A DNA stretch of 64,000 bases from contig NC_009659.1 in assembly GCF_000013625.1 (NCBI RefSeq), forward strand, positions 3,038,001 to 3,102,000, in the 5' to 3' direction. The DNA is from Janthinobacterium sp. Marseille (GTDB lineage: Bacteria; Pseudomonadota; Gammaproteobacteria; Burkholderiales; Burkholderiaceae_D). Made by a program: the position numbers and the translations under genes. How positions within the stretch are numbered: position 1 is the first letter of the stretch; the number at the start of each line of letters is the position of its first letter. Below the pieces are notes generated by a model that made no database searches, was not told the DNA's origin, and saw only the letters and a list, made by a program, of their open reading frames with translations. Shown here in pieces: positions 33,220 through 47,228 of this stretch.

Positions 33220-33711
33220 TTAACGTCCCGCTGCCACTGCGGCACCTTCAATCCAGCTAGCAAAGTTACTGTAGCCATTATCCCGAACCCAGTCGTACGT
33301 CTTGTAGAGCTCTGAAAATAAAATGTCGCGTCCGTTTTTTTTAACTGACCAATGGTCAAACGGATTCTTACCCTTAGTATCCGTTCCATTCTGCGGGTCT
33401 TTTACGTTGTGAATGTAAATCCCTATCATTCCTTTGCCTAGTTCGTAGCTCCGTTTGATCTCATGCTTAACCCATTCGCGATCATAGGTCTCAGCGCCAA
33501 TCAAAACGACCGTTACCGATGTTCCGTTCAGCTGCTTATCGATCCACTTTTCGATGGCTTGCGCGCCAGTGCGCTTTATGGATTCCCACTCAGCCTTGTC
33601 CATGAAAGGTTGAGTCTCATTGCCCGCCCGGACAATCCATGAGTTTCTAACCTGCACTACGCGTCGGATATCCCGGTCATAGTGAAAACTGAAAAATACA
33701 CGTCGCGCCAT
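33220..33711 (-). CDS. thsB: Thoeris ThsB, DUF1863 TIR-like
   Basis: The 163-residue product is a TIR-like DUF1863 protein: RRVFFSFHYDRDIRRVVQVRNSWIV at the N-terminus, VTVVLIGAETYDREWVKHEIKRSYELGKGMIGIYIHNVKD in the middle, with Glu84 as the probable catalytic residue, and then GKNPFD. ThsB detects phage and makes the second messenger that activates ThsA. Its ribosome binding site (AAGGAG) overlaps the end of thsA and three bases separate the genes, so the two are co-translated. Base composition is visibly richer in A/T than the phage genes next door. Confidence 0.88.
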   Translation of the reverse strand: MARRVFFSFHYDRDIRRVVQVRNSWIVRAGNETQPFMDKAEWESIKRTGAQAIEKWIDKQLNGTSVTVVLIGAETYDREWVKHEIKRSYELGKGMIGIYIHNVKDPQNGTDTKGKNPFDHWSVKKNGRDILFSELYKTYDWVRDNGYSNFASWIEGAAVAAGR

Positions 33712-33714
33712 TCT

Positions 33715-35154
33715 TTACTCCTTAGTGATAAGCGTTATGAAATCTAGGATTCGTGAAATCAGCTCTGCAGGTTTCTCGACCTCATTTCCCAACTGATCAA
33801 ACTTGCCTTTTAGGTCGCCGTTCTTGCCTGGGTAGTACGTTTCTATTGATCCGACAACCTGATTCCATAGTTCGCGCGCCATGTATCCCGTCGCACCGAT
33901 GGGCACCACGCTAAGCCCATGATCAACAGCAATCTCAAACTCACGCCGGACACCATCAGCAAGGGCAATGTCGTCTCCGACCTTCTTGTTACCTAGTACC
34001 AGAATGCAGACGCCGGCACTAGAAATAAGCTCCTGTCGATATGATTCCCATAGTTGCTTTCGGATTGCAGGATCAGGATTCGCTCGCGGAAATGGGCGCA
34101 TGATTAGTGCGTCCTCAATATGCCCGGTACGTGCCCGGTACACCTCCTCAATGGCCCCTGTGATAACTGCATCCCCGACACCCAAGCCCACTCCGGTTGC
34201 GATCCGGAAACCTTGCTGTACTAATGCACGGCTTAGATCCCGCAGGAACTCTTCCGTGTCCGCCTTAGTCCATGCGCCGTATTCCTCGGCACTCCCTGAA
34301 ATGAATATCGTGCGCTGACGATACTGCCGTTCTATCCGTGCCAGGATTTCCGTGATTTGCGTGTACTCGTCGATCAGCAGTGTTTTGATGTTGAATCGTT
34401 TCAGATCCGCAATTGCCAATCGCTGCTTGATCTGTGCATTCTCGAATTCGGCATCGCTCTCATTGCTTTGCTTCGTTCGTTTTTTGAAAATGCAGTAATG
34501 CCGCCGCTGATTTTCGCGAAAATTCACACGTACTCGACTGAGGACGTAGTCGAGGTTTGGATCAGTAAAACTGAAACCAATAAACAAGAACGTCTTTGAA
34601 ACGAGATCTCCTGAGAGTGCATTGATGAACGCGCCCCTCTTAATGTGGTATTTCTCGTAGTCGTCCTTAATCAAAACGGCGTCGTGTGGATGCTCCACGT
34701 CGCCGTGCATCTTGTAGACAACTGCATCTCGCCTTGCCTTTGTCGTGGCGAGTTGTTCTGTAATGTATTTGACGTCCGCGATCTTTCCCGTGTCCTTCAA
34801 GGCTGTTTCAATTAGCTGGTCGTAGTTAGTCGTCCAGTAGGTGCTAATCGGAAGGCGAGCCAATATTCTGTGGTTATTCGTTGGGACAGCTCCAACAGTG
34901 AGCTGCTCGATCAGCAGTTGATTCAATTTGTGCCGGTTGCCACCATTTTCATTGCAGTGATACTGGGCTACTGCCACCAGATCGTGCTCTTTATCGACAT
35001 CAAGACGCAGCTCCTCCGCAATCGGGCGCAACAAATCCCGCCAGTTCACGAACCCAGCAGGCGCAGACAATCCTGCACCTGCGAAGATGGCGGCGTTATC
35101 TTCCCGTATCTCTTTGAGATAGTCCTGGATGAAGAGCTCGATCTCGCGATCCAT
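33715..35154 (-). CDS. thsA: Thoeris ThsA: SIR2-STALD NADase effector
   Basis: The 479-residue protein has an N-terminal SIR2 domain: GAGLSAPAG (26-34), TTNYD (108-112), KMHGD (148-152), GFSFTDPN (193-200). From about residue 281 it has a STALD/SLOG sensor domain (RTIFISGSAEEYG, then RIATGVGLGVGDAVITGAI). Asn110 and His150 match the known catalytic pair of ThsA. On binding the ThsB signal it destroys NAD and stops growth. The ATG at 35154 shares its A with the stop of the ATPase gene; an upstream in-frame GTG at 35157 is less likely. It is translationally coupled to the Hma-type operon. Confidence 0.92.
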   Translation of the reverse strand: MDREIELFIQDYLKEIREDNAAIFAGAGLSAPAGFVNWRDLLRPIAEELRLDVDKEHDLVAVAQYHCNENGGNRHKLNQLLIEQLTVGAVPTNNHRILARLPISTYWTTNYDQLIETALKDTGKIADVKYITEQLATTKARRDAVVYKMHGDVEHPHDAVLIKDDYEKYHIKRGAFINALSGDLVSKTFLFIGFSFTDPNLDYVLSRVRVNFRENQRRHYCIFKKRTKQSNESDAEFENAQIKQRLAIADLKRFNIKTLLIDEYTQITEILARIERQYRQRTIFISGSAEEYGAWTKADTEEFLRDLSRALVQQGFRIATGVGLGVGDAVITGAIEEVYRARTGHIEDALIMRPFPRANPDPAIRKQLWESYRQELISSAGVCILVLGNKKVGDDIALADGVRREFEIAVDHGLSVVPIGATGYMARELWNQVVGSIETYYPGKNGDLKGKFDQLGNEVEKPAELISRILDFITLITKE

Positions 35155-38006
35155 CACTCACCGCCCTCGAACTCAGCATTCTTGAACCGCAGCACATTGC
35201 AGTTCTCTTTCACGGCGCGCTGCAAGCCATCGTCGAAACCTGTTGCTGACTCGGCCTGAATTTCGATGGCGATCTTTACCTTCACGCCGGGGCGAGCGGT
35301 GAATTGCATGATCACTTCGTCGACGAGATCTGCGAACTGCTTTTTGGCCTGAATGGCGTCGAGTTCGATGCTGCCGTAGAACTGCTTCTTGACTGCCTGC
35401 AGCGCACTGCCGCCACCGGTTGGGTAGGTCGGCTTGGCCGAATCTTCGACACGCGGTGGCCAGTCTCCGGCGGGGTTGGTTGCATCGTCAGCAGACTTGG
35501 GCCGTGCCGCTTCGTCGGCAATCTTCTGCGCCTCGATCTCAGTGGCCAAATATGCGGCTGCGGCGACCGGCTCAATCAGCAACAGCGACGAATCGAGGAA
35601 CAGTGACGTGCGCTTGCCGAAACTGAATCCAACATAGCGACCATCTTCCTTGCCTTGGGCGAAGCCAAAGAAATCCCGGCTTTCCGCACCAACCGCCATC
35701 GTGTGTTGAAACGCCGTATCGTCCTTGATGCGAGGCAGATAGAGCTGCTGGCAACTTTGCTGCCACACGTTGAGTGCGCTGGTGTCTTTGCTATCGGCCT
35801 TCCAGAACCAGTCTTTCAGCACCTTGGTCAAGTGGACGGGAGCCCACTCGGTGATCAGAAGTTCGTTTTCTTTCAGAACACGCTCAATTTCCTGCGACAG
35901 ATTCTGCGCGCCTGGATTGACCTGGAAGTGCTCCCACTGAATCTCAGACAGCCCCTTGCCGGGACGGGCCTCCTGCATTGGCGCAACCATCCACTTGTAC
36001 GTCTCACGGATCATGCGGCGCAAGGCGTCGTTCGCATCCTCAAAGCTCTTGCTCGCCTGCCGGGACTGGAACTGATCGAGATTGAGCTTCATCTCCTTGA
36101 TGTCGCTGACGATGGATTGCCACGCCAAGGTTGACCGCACTTGATCCTTGAGACGGCTCACGCTGTCGTAGTCGGCGGCAAGGAAGATCAACCGGTTCTG
36201 TTTGAAACGCGGCTGATCGCCACGGGCCTTCAAAATCTCAGTCGCACGCTCGATGGCAAGGCTCTGGCCGCTGCGGCTAAACGCAGCGTCGGGCGGCAGC
36301 ACAACGAGGCGTAGCTGCCAATCATCAGGAACGTCGCCGCTGGCCGTGAAAACGTGGATGCCGCCGAATACGCCAGTGGCGAAACTCTTCTGAACACGAT
36401 CACGGATGGCCGGGAACACATCTTCCTTGTCCTGGAAGCGGCGCTTGCGTTCTTCCATTTCCCGGCGCAGGTTCGGGCGGGTATCAAACCAGAAGCGGTT
36501 GTTGCCGCTATTCAGGTAGTGGAGGCGATCGCTCAAGCGACGCAGCGCGTCCTTGTAAATACCGACCTGCTGGCCCGGTTGAGCCACGCCCAAAACAATG
36601 CGTTCCAGTTCGAGGCCTCGCACCATCTGGTTTGCCGTGGTCGGTGCGCTGCCGAGAAATACGGCGCGAGCCGAGCGGCGGCAAGCCTGCACGCTACCAA
36701 GTCGCGTGTCTTTATTTTCAATCTCGGTGGTTTCGGCACGCTCGCCATCGATATCGCGTTCGACGACCGGGTCCCAGCCCTGAGGCAGGTAGTAAATCAC
36801 CTCGTTGCGGGTATTTGCGTCGTCAAGCGGAAAGCTACCCGGCATGATCAATGGGTCTTTATCGTTCTTTTCCCAAAGCCGGTGAATGACCTTGGCCATC
36901 AACTTCAGCACACCACGGGTACGCTGGAAGTTATCCAGCGACGACCAGTCCTCGTACAGCCTGTCAAAGACCTCTGGATGGATCGGATAGGCGTGCACCA
37001 TTCGGTCGAAATATCGGCTCTCCTGCGTCTCACGCGGGAAGTCGTCGCTGTTTGCCGTGTAGTAATCAGCAAAGGCGCGGCACACCGTTTCCGCAGCCAG
37101 TTTGTCGTTGATGCTGCTGAACAGACGACGACGGACGATCTCGAACGCCTCCTCGGTACCTACCGGTTTCCACAACGCCTGAATGCGCCCGAAGTAGTGC
37201 GCCAGAGCAGCGAGCGCTTTTACGCCGCGTTGACTACCCGCTTCTTTGTCCGACTCTGGCAGCGAGGCCAACAGCACTGCCGTCGGCACGGCTTTCAGCG
37301 CTTCGGTCAGTGCCTGTACAAAGCTCAGGTTGGAATCGAAGCTGCCGCCGGTTAGTGTCTTGCCCTCTTCAAACTGGCGCACGTAGGCTACCAACTCGTC
37401 GATCAAGATAACGCAAGGCGCATAGCGACTGAGCAGTGTTTCGAGCACGGCCTTGCCGGGGGAAGTGCCGGAAGAATCCGCATCCGCCACCAGGGCGTAG
37501 CCCTCAGCCTTACCGAGTTGCCACGCCAAATCACCCCAAAGGGTGCGGATGGCTTGCTTCATATCACCATCCTGCCGAATCGACGGCTGGTTAGGCGATG
37601 ACTTGATGCCGTCCAGCACTGCAACCCGTGCGCGCGGCATTTCAGTCACTCCGGCCGCATCGAGAATGGCTGGCACACCCGGCAAGTCACTGGCTTGCGC
37701 TTCGCCTTTGGCAAGGTGGTAGACCGCCAACATCGTGTGGGTCTTGCCCCCGCCGAATGCGGTTTGCAACTGAATGACCGGATCGCCACCCTGGCCGGAT
37801 AATCGTTTCACCACGGAATCAAGCAGCAAACGCATACCCTCGGTGATGAAGGTACGCTGAAAGAACAGCGCAGGGTCCTGGTATTCCGGCGTCGCCGTGC
37901 CGTCATGGACGCGCGACAAGTCTGCTGCGAACTCGGCTTGCTGGAATGTGCCCTTCAGGACATCTTCATGCGGAACGGCGATTTCACGCCAAGGTTTCAA
38001 ACTCAT
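35154..38006 (-). CDS. DUF499 ATPase (Hma system)
   Basis: The 950-residue protein is a DUF499-type ATPase. The Walker A motif is AFGGGKTH (residues 83-90) and Walker B is [13 protein letters not shown] (about 198-210). The C-terminal region is charged and helical, ending in a basic/acidic beta segment. In defence islands DUF499 ATPases occur together with a DUF1156 methylase and a helicase, the combination called Hma (helicase-methylase-ATPase). It may form the motor or effector of that complex. It starts 12 bases after the methylase gene ends and overlaps thsA. Confidence 0.86.
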   Translation of the reverse strand: MSLKPWREIAVPHEDVLKGTFQQAEFAADLSRVHDGTATPEYQDPALFFQRTFITEGMRLLLDSVVKRLSGQGGDPVIQLQTAFGGGKTHTMLAVYHLAKGEAQASDLPGVPAILDAAGVTEMPRARVAVLDGIKSSPNQPSIRQDGDMKQAIRTLWGDLAWQLGKAEGYALVADADSSGTSPGKAVLETLLSRYAPCVILIDELVAYVRQFEEGKTLTGGSFDSNLSFVQALTEALKAVPTAVLLASLPESDKEAGSQRGVKALAALAHYFGRIQALWKPVGTEEAFEIVRRRLFSSINDKLAAETVCRAFADYYTANSDDFPRETQESRYFDRMVHAYPIHPEVFDRLYEDWSSLDNFQRTRGVLKLMAKVIHRLWEKNDKDPLIMPGSFPLDDANTRNEVIYYLPQGWDPVVERDIDGERAETTEIENKDTRLGSVQACRRSARAVFLGSAPTTANQMVRGLELERIVLGVAQPGQQVGIYKDALRRLSDRLHYLNSGNNRFWFDTRPNLRREMEERKRRFQDKEDVFPAIRDRVQKSFATGVFGGIHVFTASGDVPDDWQLRLVVLPPDAAFSRSGQSLAIERATEILKARGDQPRFKQNRLIFLAADYDSVSRLKDQVRSTLAWQSIVSDIKEMKLNLDQFQSRQASKSFEDANDALRRMIRETYKWMVAPMQEARPGKGLSEIQWEHFQVNPGAQNLSQEIERVLKENELLITEWAPVHLTKVLKDWFWKADSKDTSALNVWQQSCQQLYLPRIKDDTAFQHTMAVGAESRDFFGFAQGKEDGRYVGFSFGKRTSLFLDSSLLLIEPVAAAAYLATEIEAQKIADEAARPKSADDATNPAGDWPPRVEDSAKPTYPTGGGSALQAVKKQFYGSIELDAIQAKKQFADLVDEVIMQFTARPGVKVKIAIEIQAESATGFDDGLQRAVKENCNVLRFKNAEFEGGE

Positions 38007-38018
38007 TCTTGCGCTCCC

Positions 38019-40855
38019 TTAAATTTCGAGATGGACTTGCGAGCCGTAGTGCCCGGCCGCGTGAGAAGCGACCTCGATGCCAGTCCATGATGTAATCAAC
38101 TCGTTGTAGGCACGAGCTTCATCAGCCCAACCCTTCCGCTCGCACAAGGTGTAGAGACGATATGCCAAGTTTCGGATGTGATCCGCCCGCGCAGGCATTC
38201 CCGCAAGCAACGCTCCTGAGGACGCCTCACCCTGTGTCTGCAAGGCCCTGATCATCTGGTGCAACGCTTCCCAAACTGGCGTGTTGTTGTCGTTTTCCGG
38301 ACTCCAATCAGCAGGATATTCAGATGGCTTGAGCAATCTGACATTTCCAGACCCGGACTCAACCACGCCGGCAGCCGCAACGCCTTGAACGCTGGTTCCT
38401 TTTGCACGAGCAAGTACATCGGCTTGCCCAAAATCGCCTTGCGACCAACCCTGCTCGTCAAACCAAGCAAGACAAAACTGTGTATCAGAATCAAAATCGT
38501 CTGCCCCTTCGGTCAACATCTTGTTAATCAAAGTGAGTGCCGTGTGCACAGTCATAGGGCTCCCGTCAGCCTCAAGGACTGCCGAATATTTGGAGAAGAT
38601 GGCCATGCCAGGTCCGATCACGGCCTGCGCCAAGTCCACAGGAGCAACGGGGGAGACGCCCTCAGCTCCGCCAATCATCACGTCCAGCGCCTCGGCCATA
38701 TGTTCTTTGAGCTCACGCTGGAACTCGCGTCGCGACAGCGTCTGTGCGTTTTTGTCTCGTTTTCGACAGACCAAGACAATGGATGATGCCAATGCATTCG
38801 ACCCAATCGCACGCCCTCGGCTACTTCGCTCCGTGCGAACAGGCCAAGTTCCAGTGATGACAAACTCGGCCTTGATAACCGATTCAAGAAAACTTTCCCA
38901 CCCCGACGAAGCAGTCCCATTGGCTCCTGTGTTGCTCTGCTTGAACGCGTAATAGATCGTCACCGGGACCGATTCATTTGACTTCTCATGCATTTGTTTC
39001 AAAGCCAATGTCATGCCGTCAGTGAAGTGCTTCATCGCATCGTTAATGTCTTCATAGAGGCTATGCGAGGCCACCAACTCATCTTCCTTCGGCGTTTGCC
39101 TTGTCGCGAAAATATCGGGAAAGACTTGGAGCAAGCAAGGACGCATCCAAATGTAGAAGAAGTCTGACAGGTTTGAATATGGAACATTGTCATAGTAAGG
39201 AGGATCGGTCGAAACCACTGTTTGCGACTCATTGGGTATGCTCGACTTTGCTGCGTCGAGCTGCATAGCGTGTCCCGTCTTATAAGCCGGAAGCAAGTCG
39301 ATCACGCGGGCGATCCAACCCAATGCACTGACCCAAGAGCCACCGCCATCAGTCAATGGATTGATCTCTCCGTAGTCCCAAACAATCGGCAAGGCGTGCT
39401 TTGTGAATGCGTGAGCAACAAACTCACCACCGGCCTCCCACGAAGTCAGCGTATTCCAGTAGTCGGCCGCACGACCGATCGCACAAGTCAAGTAGACCGA
39501 CACGGCCTCTGCGTAGGCGGTCGCTCCAAGCCCTCCTTGCTCCAGTCCCAATCCATCGTCCTTCATACCTGCCTTGATTGCGTCGCGCTTGATCACTTCG
39601 CGCGCTTCAACGACCAATGCCCCGAAGGTTGACAATGCAAGTTGTTGCCTCAAATTAAACAGACTGCGAAAAGTCTTCATCCCATAAACAACGACATTGG
39701 TGCACCCAGCCCAATGAAGAATGTCGGCTTCCGGCGCTGTGGGCTCGATAGACGAGAAATCGGGCTCTTCCATCTCGCTTGCGGCGACATAGACCTTTCC
39801 GTTTGGTGTTTCCACCACCGCTGCCATCAACCGTTGCCCCATTCGTCCGGCCAACCCTTCAGTTCGGATGTAAACAAGGGGGATAGGAGAATCAGTCAAT
39901 ATGCAAACACCGCCTCGTCCCCCCACTGTGCTGGTAACCTTTGGCGTTCCACCCTCTTGAAGCACGAATGAGTAGCTTCGTTTGTCAGTTGCAACCTTCG
40001 GAACAATGTGAATTTCGCGGCCTTCGCGTGTCGCAAGTTGAAAAGACTTTGCCAATGGAATGTGCATTCCGTTGGCTGCTGGATTGGGGCTCGCAACCGT
40101 GCGGCACCAAAGCCAGGTCAATACAGTGCCAAGGCCTCCGCCAAGCCGCTTAGGCAACTTGACTTGCCCGTATTGCGAAGAGAGTCGCTCCTTCGCCCTT
40201 TGGCCTATCCATGTCCCATAGCGGCGCAAATCTTCGGACAGACCCCGCGCGCCCATCCATTGTTCAGGAATGCGTTGTTGATTTGCGGCCAACGATAGAG
40301 GCCCAACAGGCGACATGTCCTTGAACTTTGGAGGAATCTCAATCATTGCTTTATTCAGCACGACTGGCACAGGATTTAGATCGGTTGCGTAACTCTCAAA
40401 ACCCAAGCGCTGTGCTTCCAATGGCAAAGAACCGCCTCCGGCAAATGGATCATGGAATACGGGCAACACCTCGGGATCAAAACCAGGAACGCCTGGGTTG
40501 AGATCACACGTTTCTTTCCATGATTTGCGAATTTCCAGTCGCGCTCGATCCAAAACTTCTTGGTTGTCAGTGTTTTCCCACCTCACCAAGTCTCGAATGA
40601 TGTTGAATAAACGCTCTCGTTCAATCTTGGCTTTCTCTTTGTTTACCCCTCGACCGAGTTGCCGTTCATACCCAGGATCATTGACCATTTGGGCAAAAAG
40701 AATTGCACGAGCTGCTGCCAAGGGACGCCGAGCAAACCACAGATGCAGCGTCGAGGGATGTCCATGTCGAATAGACTTTTCTTTTGACGACGCAACGTTG
40801 ATATCGTCGAGAGGCAACGCAACTTCGATAAGCTTTTTAGGTGTTTTTATTGGTG

Positions 40856-40859
<4 letters not shown>
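38019..40859 (-). CDS. DUF1156 DNA methylase (Hma system)
   Basis: The 946-residue protein opens with the DUF1156 signature ([45 protein letters not shown]). The SAM motif DPFAGGGS lies at 137-144, and a catalytic [10 protein letters not shown] near residue 550. It is an amino methyltransferase of unusual size and probably marks host DNA so that the partner helicase and ATPase spare it. The A/T content is higher than in the flanking phage genes. It overlaps the helicase stop by four bases (ATGA). Confidence 0.88.
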
Positions 40860-44377
<3,518 letters not shown>

Positions 44378-44391
44378 TTTTTAGCCTTCTC

Positions 44392-45273
44392 CTATGCCTC
44401 GTATCCCGGTGCAAGCACGAGGTTGGTCACGCCATAAAGTGCTTGGCGATTGCGCAGCCAGAGGTGATATTCGGCCCCCTTGAGACTGTGATCTTCGGTG
44501 CAGTCCACGTTCCAGCGACGCATCAGGTATCCGGCCATTGCCGCACGCACACGCATCCGCAGCGCGCCGTTTTCCATGCTGTATTCGGCTTCGATGGTGT
44601 CGGGGTGCTGCACGTTGGCGGGGTGAGGAACCAGTTCAATCTCCGCGATCCGGTTCCACTGAATGTCTTGATCGGATGTCTCGTGCTCTTGCACGGCCCC
44701 GGTGACCGATCTGGCGTCAGCAATTCGAGTCAACACGAAATCGCGGAAGTCACCGCTGCGACGGTCAAATGCACGAACGTGCCAGCGCTGGCCGTTGTCG
44801 GCCAAGGCGAAGGGGACGATCTCCCGGGTGGTCAATCCGCTGGACAGCGCGCGATAAGAAATCTCGACAGCTGTTTTCTTGTGGATGGCGCGAGTCAGCA
44901 CCGACAACATTTCGAGATCCAGATTGATCGACAGCTCAGAACCTTCACACCCTACCAATTGGCGGACACGCATCGGCTCGCCATCACCAAAGCCCTGCGA
45001 CAGCCACGTAAGGACGCGACTCGCTGCAAAGTCGAACACCGGGCGGAACCAATCTGCGCGCACATAGACCTTGCGCTTGGTGTCGTAGTCAAGATTGCGA
45101 GGGCCTAGTTCTTTGTACTGGCCGATGTCGCGAGTTGCCGCCGCTGCTTGGATGCCAAACCGTTCCACCAAGTCCTGACGGCGAAATTCCCCGACAAAAC
45201 GCAGGCGCAACTCAAGGAACGCGAGGCGGTCGCGTTGCGATTGGGTCATTGCTGAAAGTTGGTCGCTGGACAT
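44392..45273 (-). CDS. WYL-domain defence regulator, BrxR/CapW-like
   Basis: The 293-residue product has a winged helix N-terminus (RLRFVGEFRRQDLVERFGIQAAAATRDIGQYKEL) and then YDTKRKVYVRADWF, a central WYL domain (KTAVEISYRALSSGLTTREIVPFALADNGQRWHVRAFD) and a C-terminal extension. Length and layout match the BrxR/CapW repressors that sit first in defence operons and sense a ligand through the WYL domain. It probably represses its own promoter at 45313-45341 and so the whole operon down to 32609. Confidence 0.86.
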   Translation of the reverse strand: MSSDQLSAMTQSQRDRLAFLELRLRFVGEFRRQDLVERFGIQAAAATRDIGQYKELGPRNLDYDTKRKVYVRADWFRPVFDFAASRVLTWLSQGFGDGEPMRVRQLVGCEGSELSINLDLEMLSVLTRAIHKKTAVEISYRALSSGLTTREIVPFALADNGQRWHVRAFDRRSGDFRDFVLTRIADARSVTGAVQEHETSDQDIQWNRIAEIELVPHPANVQHPDTIEAEYSMENGALRMRVRAAMAGYLMRRWNVDCTEDHSLKGAEYHLWLRNRQALYGVTNLVLAPGYEA

Positions 45274-45287
45274 TTGCTATTGCTTTG

Positions 45288-45341
45288 ATGGTCTATCGGT
45301 ATTGTTTAGCAGAGTTTATACGACTCAATACACAACGTCAA
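45288..45341 (-). promoter_or_regulatory. Promoter and possible operator of the defence operon
   Basis: On the minus strand, TTGACG (45341-45336) and TAAACT (45318-45313) are separated by 17 bases, giving a plausible sigma-70 promoter about 40 bases before the regulator gene. GTATTG (about 45290-45295 region) and CAATAC flank the minus-ten box as an inverted repeat and could bind the WYL repressor. Confidence 0.55.
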
Positions 45342-45452
45342 GCGCCGCATATTGAAGCGTGGTCTGTCGCTTATTGATGATGATAAGAATTCAACCATGT
45401 GAGCCGTCCGACACCAGGGTTGGCACGATGGGTGATGTTCGATAGCGGAGCC

Positions 45453-45636
45453 GGGGATCGAACTGGCGTTCGACGATTGGGCCGTGGAAGCCCAAGTTTC
45501 GCGGGCGATGCGCCCTCACAGGCTAGGCGCGGGCGGATTGAATTCGGCCAAATACTCGAATCCACGCCCTCAAGATCAAAACCTTGCTATCCTTGTCGGG
45601 ATGCGGACGCGGGTTCGGTTCCGTGTTCCACCACCA
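45453..45636 (+). ncRNA. Structured RNA candidate with tmRNA-like ends (possibly degenerate)
   Basis: The 5' part reads GGGGATCGAACTGG then CGTTCGACG, resembling the tmRNA 5' end (GGGG..., CTGGxTTCGACG at about position 11). The 3' part has GGACGCGGGTTC and ends TTCCACCACCA, like a T-arm and CCA tail, and a strong terminator follows. Perfect hairpins lie at 45477-45495 (TTGGGC/GCCCAA, 7-base loop) and 45503-45515 (GGGCG/CGCCC). However, the total is about 185 bases against 350-400 for tmRNA, no tag reading frame is seen, and the T-stem does not pair well. A decayed tmRNA/tRNA-like integration site is an alternative; on the minus strand the 45450 region also resembles a T-arm. Confidence 0.35.
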
Positions 45637-45642
45637 ATATTG

Positions 45643-45674
45643 AAACCCCAACCGTTCTCGGTTGGGGTTTTTTC
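45643..45674 (+). terminator. Rho-independent terminator of the structured RNA
   Basis: AAACCCCAACCG (45643-45654 region) pairs with CGGTTGGGGTTT across a TTCT loop, and a T run follows to 45673. It is strong and lies just after the CCACCA of the RNA candidate. Confidence 0.88.
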
Positions 45675-45949
45675 TTGTCTGATCGCGCCGGTTCCCGCGT
45701 ACTGGTGCAGGTTCCTGCGAACGCCTGCGGACTTCGCCAGCCGCCTGAATTGGCCGTTCCGGGCCACATTCCACTCTCTCCTGGCCATTCCTCGCTCCGA
45801 CCTCGCTCTCCGAAATAGGCCAGAAGTCCGCAAAGTCCACGACCGCCCCCATTACAGATCAATGGGTTACGCGCGGACGAATCAAGTGGTTGGATTGCGG
45901 CATTGGCTACCAAAGCGGGTAAAGCGTCCCTGGCGCAATGCCAACAGAC
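45675..45949. other. Non-coding spacer at the presumed prophage junction
   Basis: No convincing gene is seen. The only open frames are antisense or lack ribosome binding sites. The stretch separates the RNA candidate from the convergent Sel1-repeat gene and may contain an attachment site, but no matching second copy is visible in the window. Confidence 0.4.
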
Positions 45950-47056
45950 TCACCGTGCGTTCTGTTCGATTTGCTCAAACAGTTTCTGTGCAGCAAGCCT
46001 GGCAGTGGCGTCTTGCGCCGGATCGAGTGGTTCAAGATCTACCCCGTCACGACCTGCGACATAGGCTGGACCACCGACATCATCGTCGTAGTCCGAACCG
46101 TCCTCGTTGATCGCGTAATGCGCATCTTGGGTTAGATCCGTTCCGACCAGCCGGGACAGGTACGCCCACGTCCAGCAGCGCTGCAGGTCACCATGGTCAT
46201 ATTCTTCAATGAGCTGGAGCATGGCTTCCGTGTCTCCACTCTCGGCAGCAAGGGTCAGCCAATGCCTGACATCAGCAGGGCGACCCATGCGTTCTGCGAT
46301 AGCGGCAACTGCTGCTGGATCAGCGTCAACATCGTGACGTGGTTGCTCGAAGAAGGACGGATCGTCAAATCGCTCCGCTAGGTCGAGAAGTGCATCTTGA
46401 TGGCCCAGCCGACCAGCCTCCCTCAAATGGTGAGCGTACTTTTCAGCGTGGGCCAAACGAGACGCATACGCTTCGGCCCACTCCTTTTCCACCCCCGTCA
46501 GGACGCGTCCCTGCTGTCCCTGTTCGTACCAATAGGAACTTCCAGCGTCCGGGTCATCTTCATCGTCAGGAGCGTATATCAGTGCCAGCGCGTAGTGAGC
46601 CAGAGCATTGCCCTTGCTGGCTGCAGCATCCAAACCGTCAACGAGGATCGGTCCGAACGCCTCGTCGGTAGGCTCGAATAATTCATCCTCATCGTATTCG
46701 AGCTCGTCGTCCTGGTTGGGCGATTCGCCTCGCAGGCGACTGATCAATGACGAGATGCTGGCAATGCCAATTTGCCGCTCTGACAGGAAGGATTCCAGCG
46801 CCGACGTCGCGAGAGTCGCAGTGTCTGGTCGATATCCAAGCTCAATGCAACGTCGGTTGATGAACGCACCTTGCGGGAGTGCCTGCCTATCGTTCTGGCG
46901 TAGCTCCGCAAGTACGGTATTCACACCAAACGCGGCGTAGGAGTTGAGGCCGAAGGAAGCAGCCAGCAGTTCGTAGATGTGGGCCCTCTTGAAAGAGGCA
47001 CCTGTTCTGGCCTGTACGTGTTGCTGCGCGGAGTACGCGAGTTCTTTGATTGTCAT
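45950..47056 (-). CDS. Sel1-like repeat protein
   Basis: The 368-residue acidic protein starts MTIKELAYSAQQHVQARTGASFKRAHIYELLAASFGLNSYAAFGVNTVL, a conserved N-terminal domain that I do not know by function. It is followed by helical repeats of Sel1/TPR type (GNALAHYALALIYAPDDEDD, EKYAHHLREAGRLGHQDALLDLAERFDDP, VRHWLTLAAESGDTEAMLQLIEEYDHGDL). Such repeats bind protein partners. The ATG at 47056 has AAGGAAA about twelve bases upstream. It lies beside the recombinase cassette and may be cargo of the second prophage. No phage function is known. Confidence 0.72.
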   Translation of the reverse strand: MTIKELAYSAQQHVQARTGASFKRAHIYELLAASFGLNSYAAFGVNTVLAELRQNDRQALPQGAFINRRCIELGYRPDTATLATSALESFLSERQIGIASISSLISRLRGESPNQDDELEYDEDELFEPTDEAFGPILVDGLDAAASKGNALAHYALALIYAPDDEDDPDAGSSYWYEQGQQGRVLTGVEKEWAEAYASRLAHAEKYAHHLREAGRLGHQDALLDLAERFDDPSFFEQPRHDVDADPAAVAAIAERMGRPADVRHWLTLAAESGDTEAMLQLIEEYDHGDLQRCWTWAYLSRLVGTDLTQDAHYAINEDGSDYDDDVGGPAYVAGRDGVDLEPLDPAQDATARLAAQKLFEQIEQNAR

Positions 47057-47228
47057 GACAAACTTTTCCTTAATGCCACGCCGGTTTCGGGTCAGACGCA
47101 CACGTTTAAGTCCCCGACGACGAGGCTCAAAGAGAAGTTTTCAGTGACTGTGAAGCAACGCCTTTTTTTACTCGTGTGCAAGTATGGTGGGCACCAGCGG
47201 TAATTTTATACCGGTGCCACCGCTAGGT

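Noticed and set aside
36354..37355. A plus-strand frame of about 330 codons inside the DUF499 gene.
   Set aside because: It is antisense to the ATPase with Walker motifs, and its composition is that of a GC-rich shadow.
45440..45560. A tRNA gene on the minus strand suggested by a T-arm-like GTTCGATCCCC and an anticodon-like hairpin.
   Set aside because: The T-stem has mismatches, no D-arm or acceptor stem could be built, and the spacing is wrong; kept only as part of the degenerate RNA candidate.
45453..45636. A circularly permuted (two-piece) tmRNA.
   Set aside because: The 5'-like part precedes the 3'-like part, so the order is standard, and no tag reading frame or intervening loop was found.
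45484..46110. A plus-strand gene across the RNA candidate and terminator.
   Set aside because: It would read through a strong terminator and into the 3' end of a convergent gene, with no ribosome binding site; the translation looks like an artefact of structured RNA.
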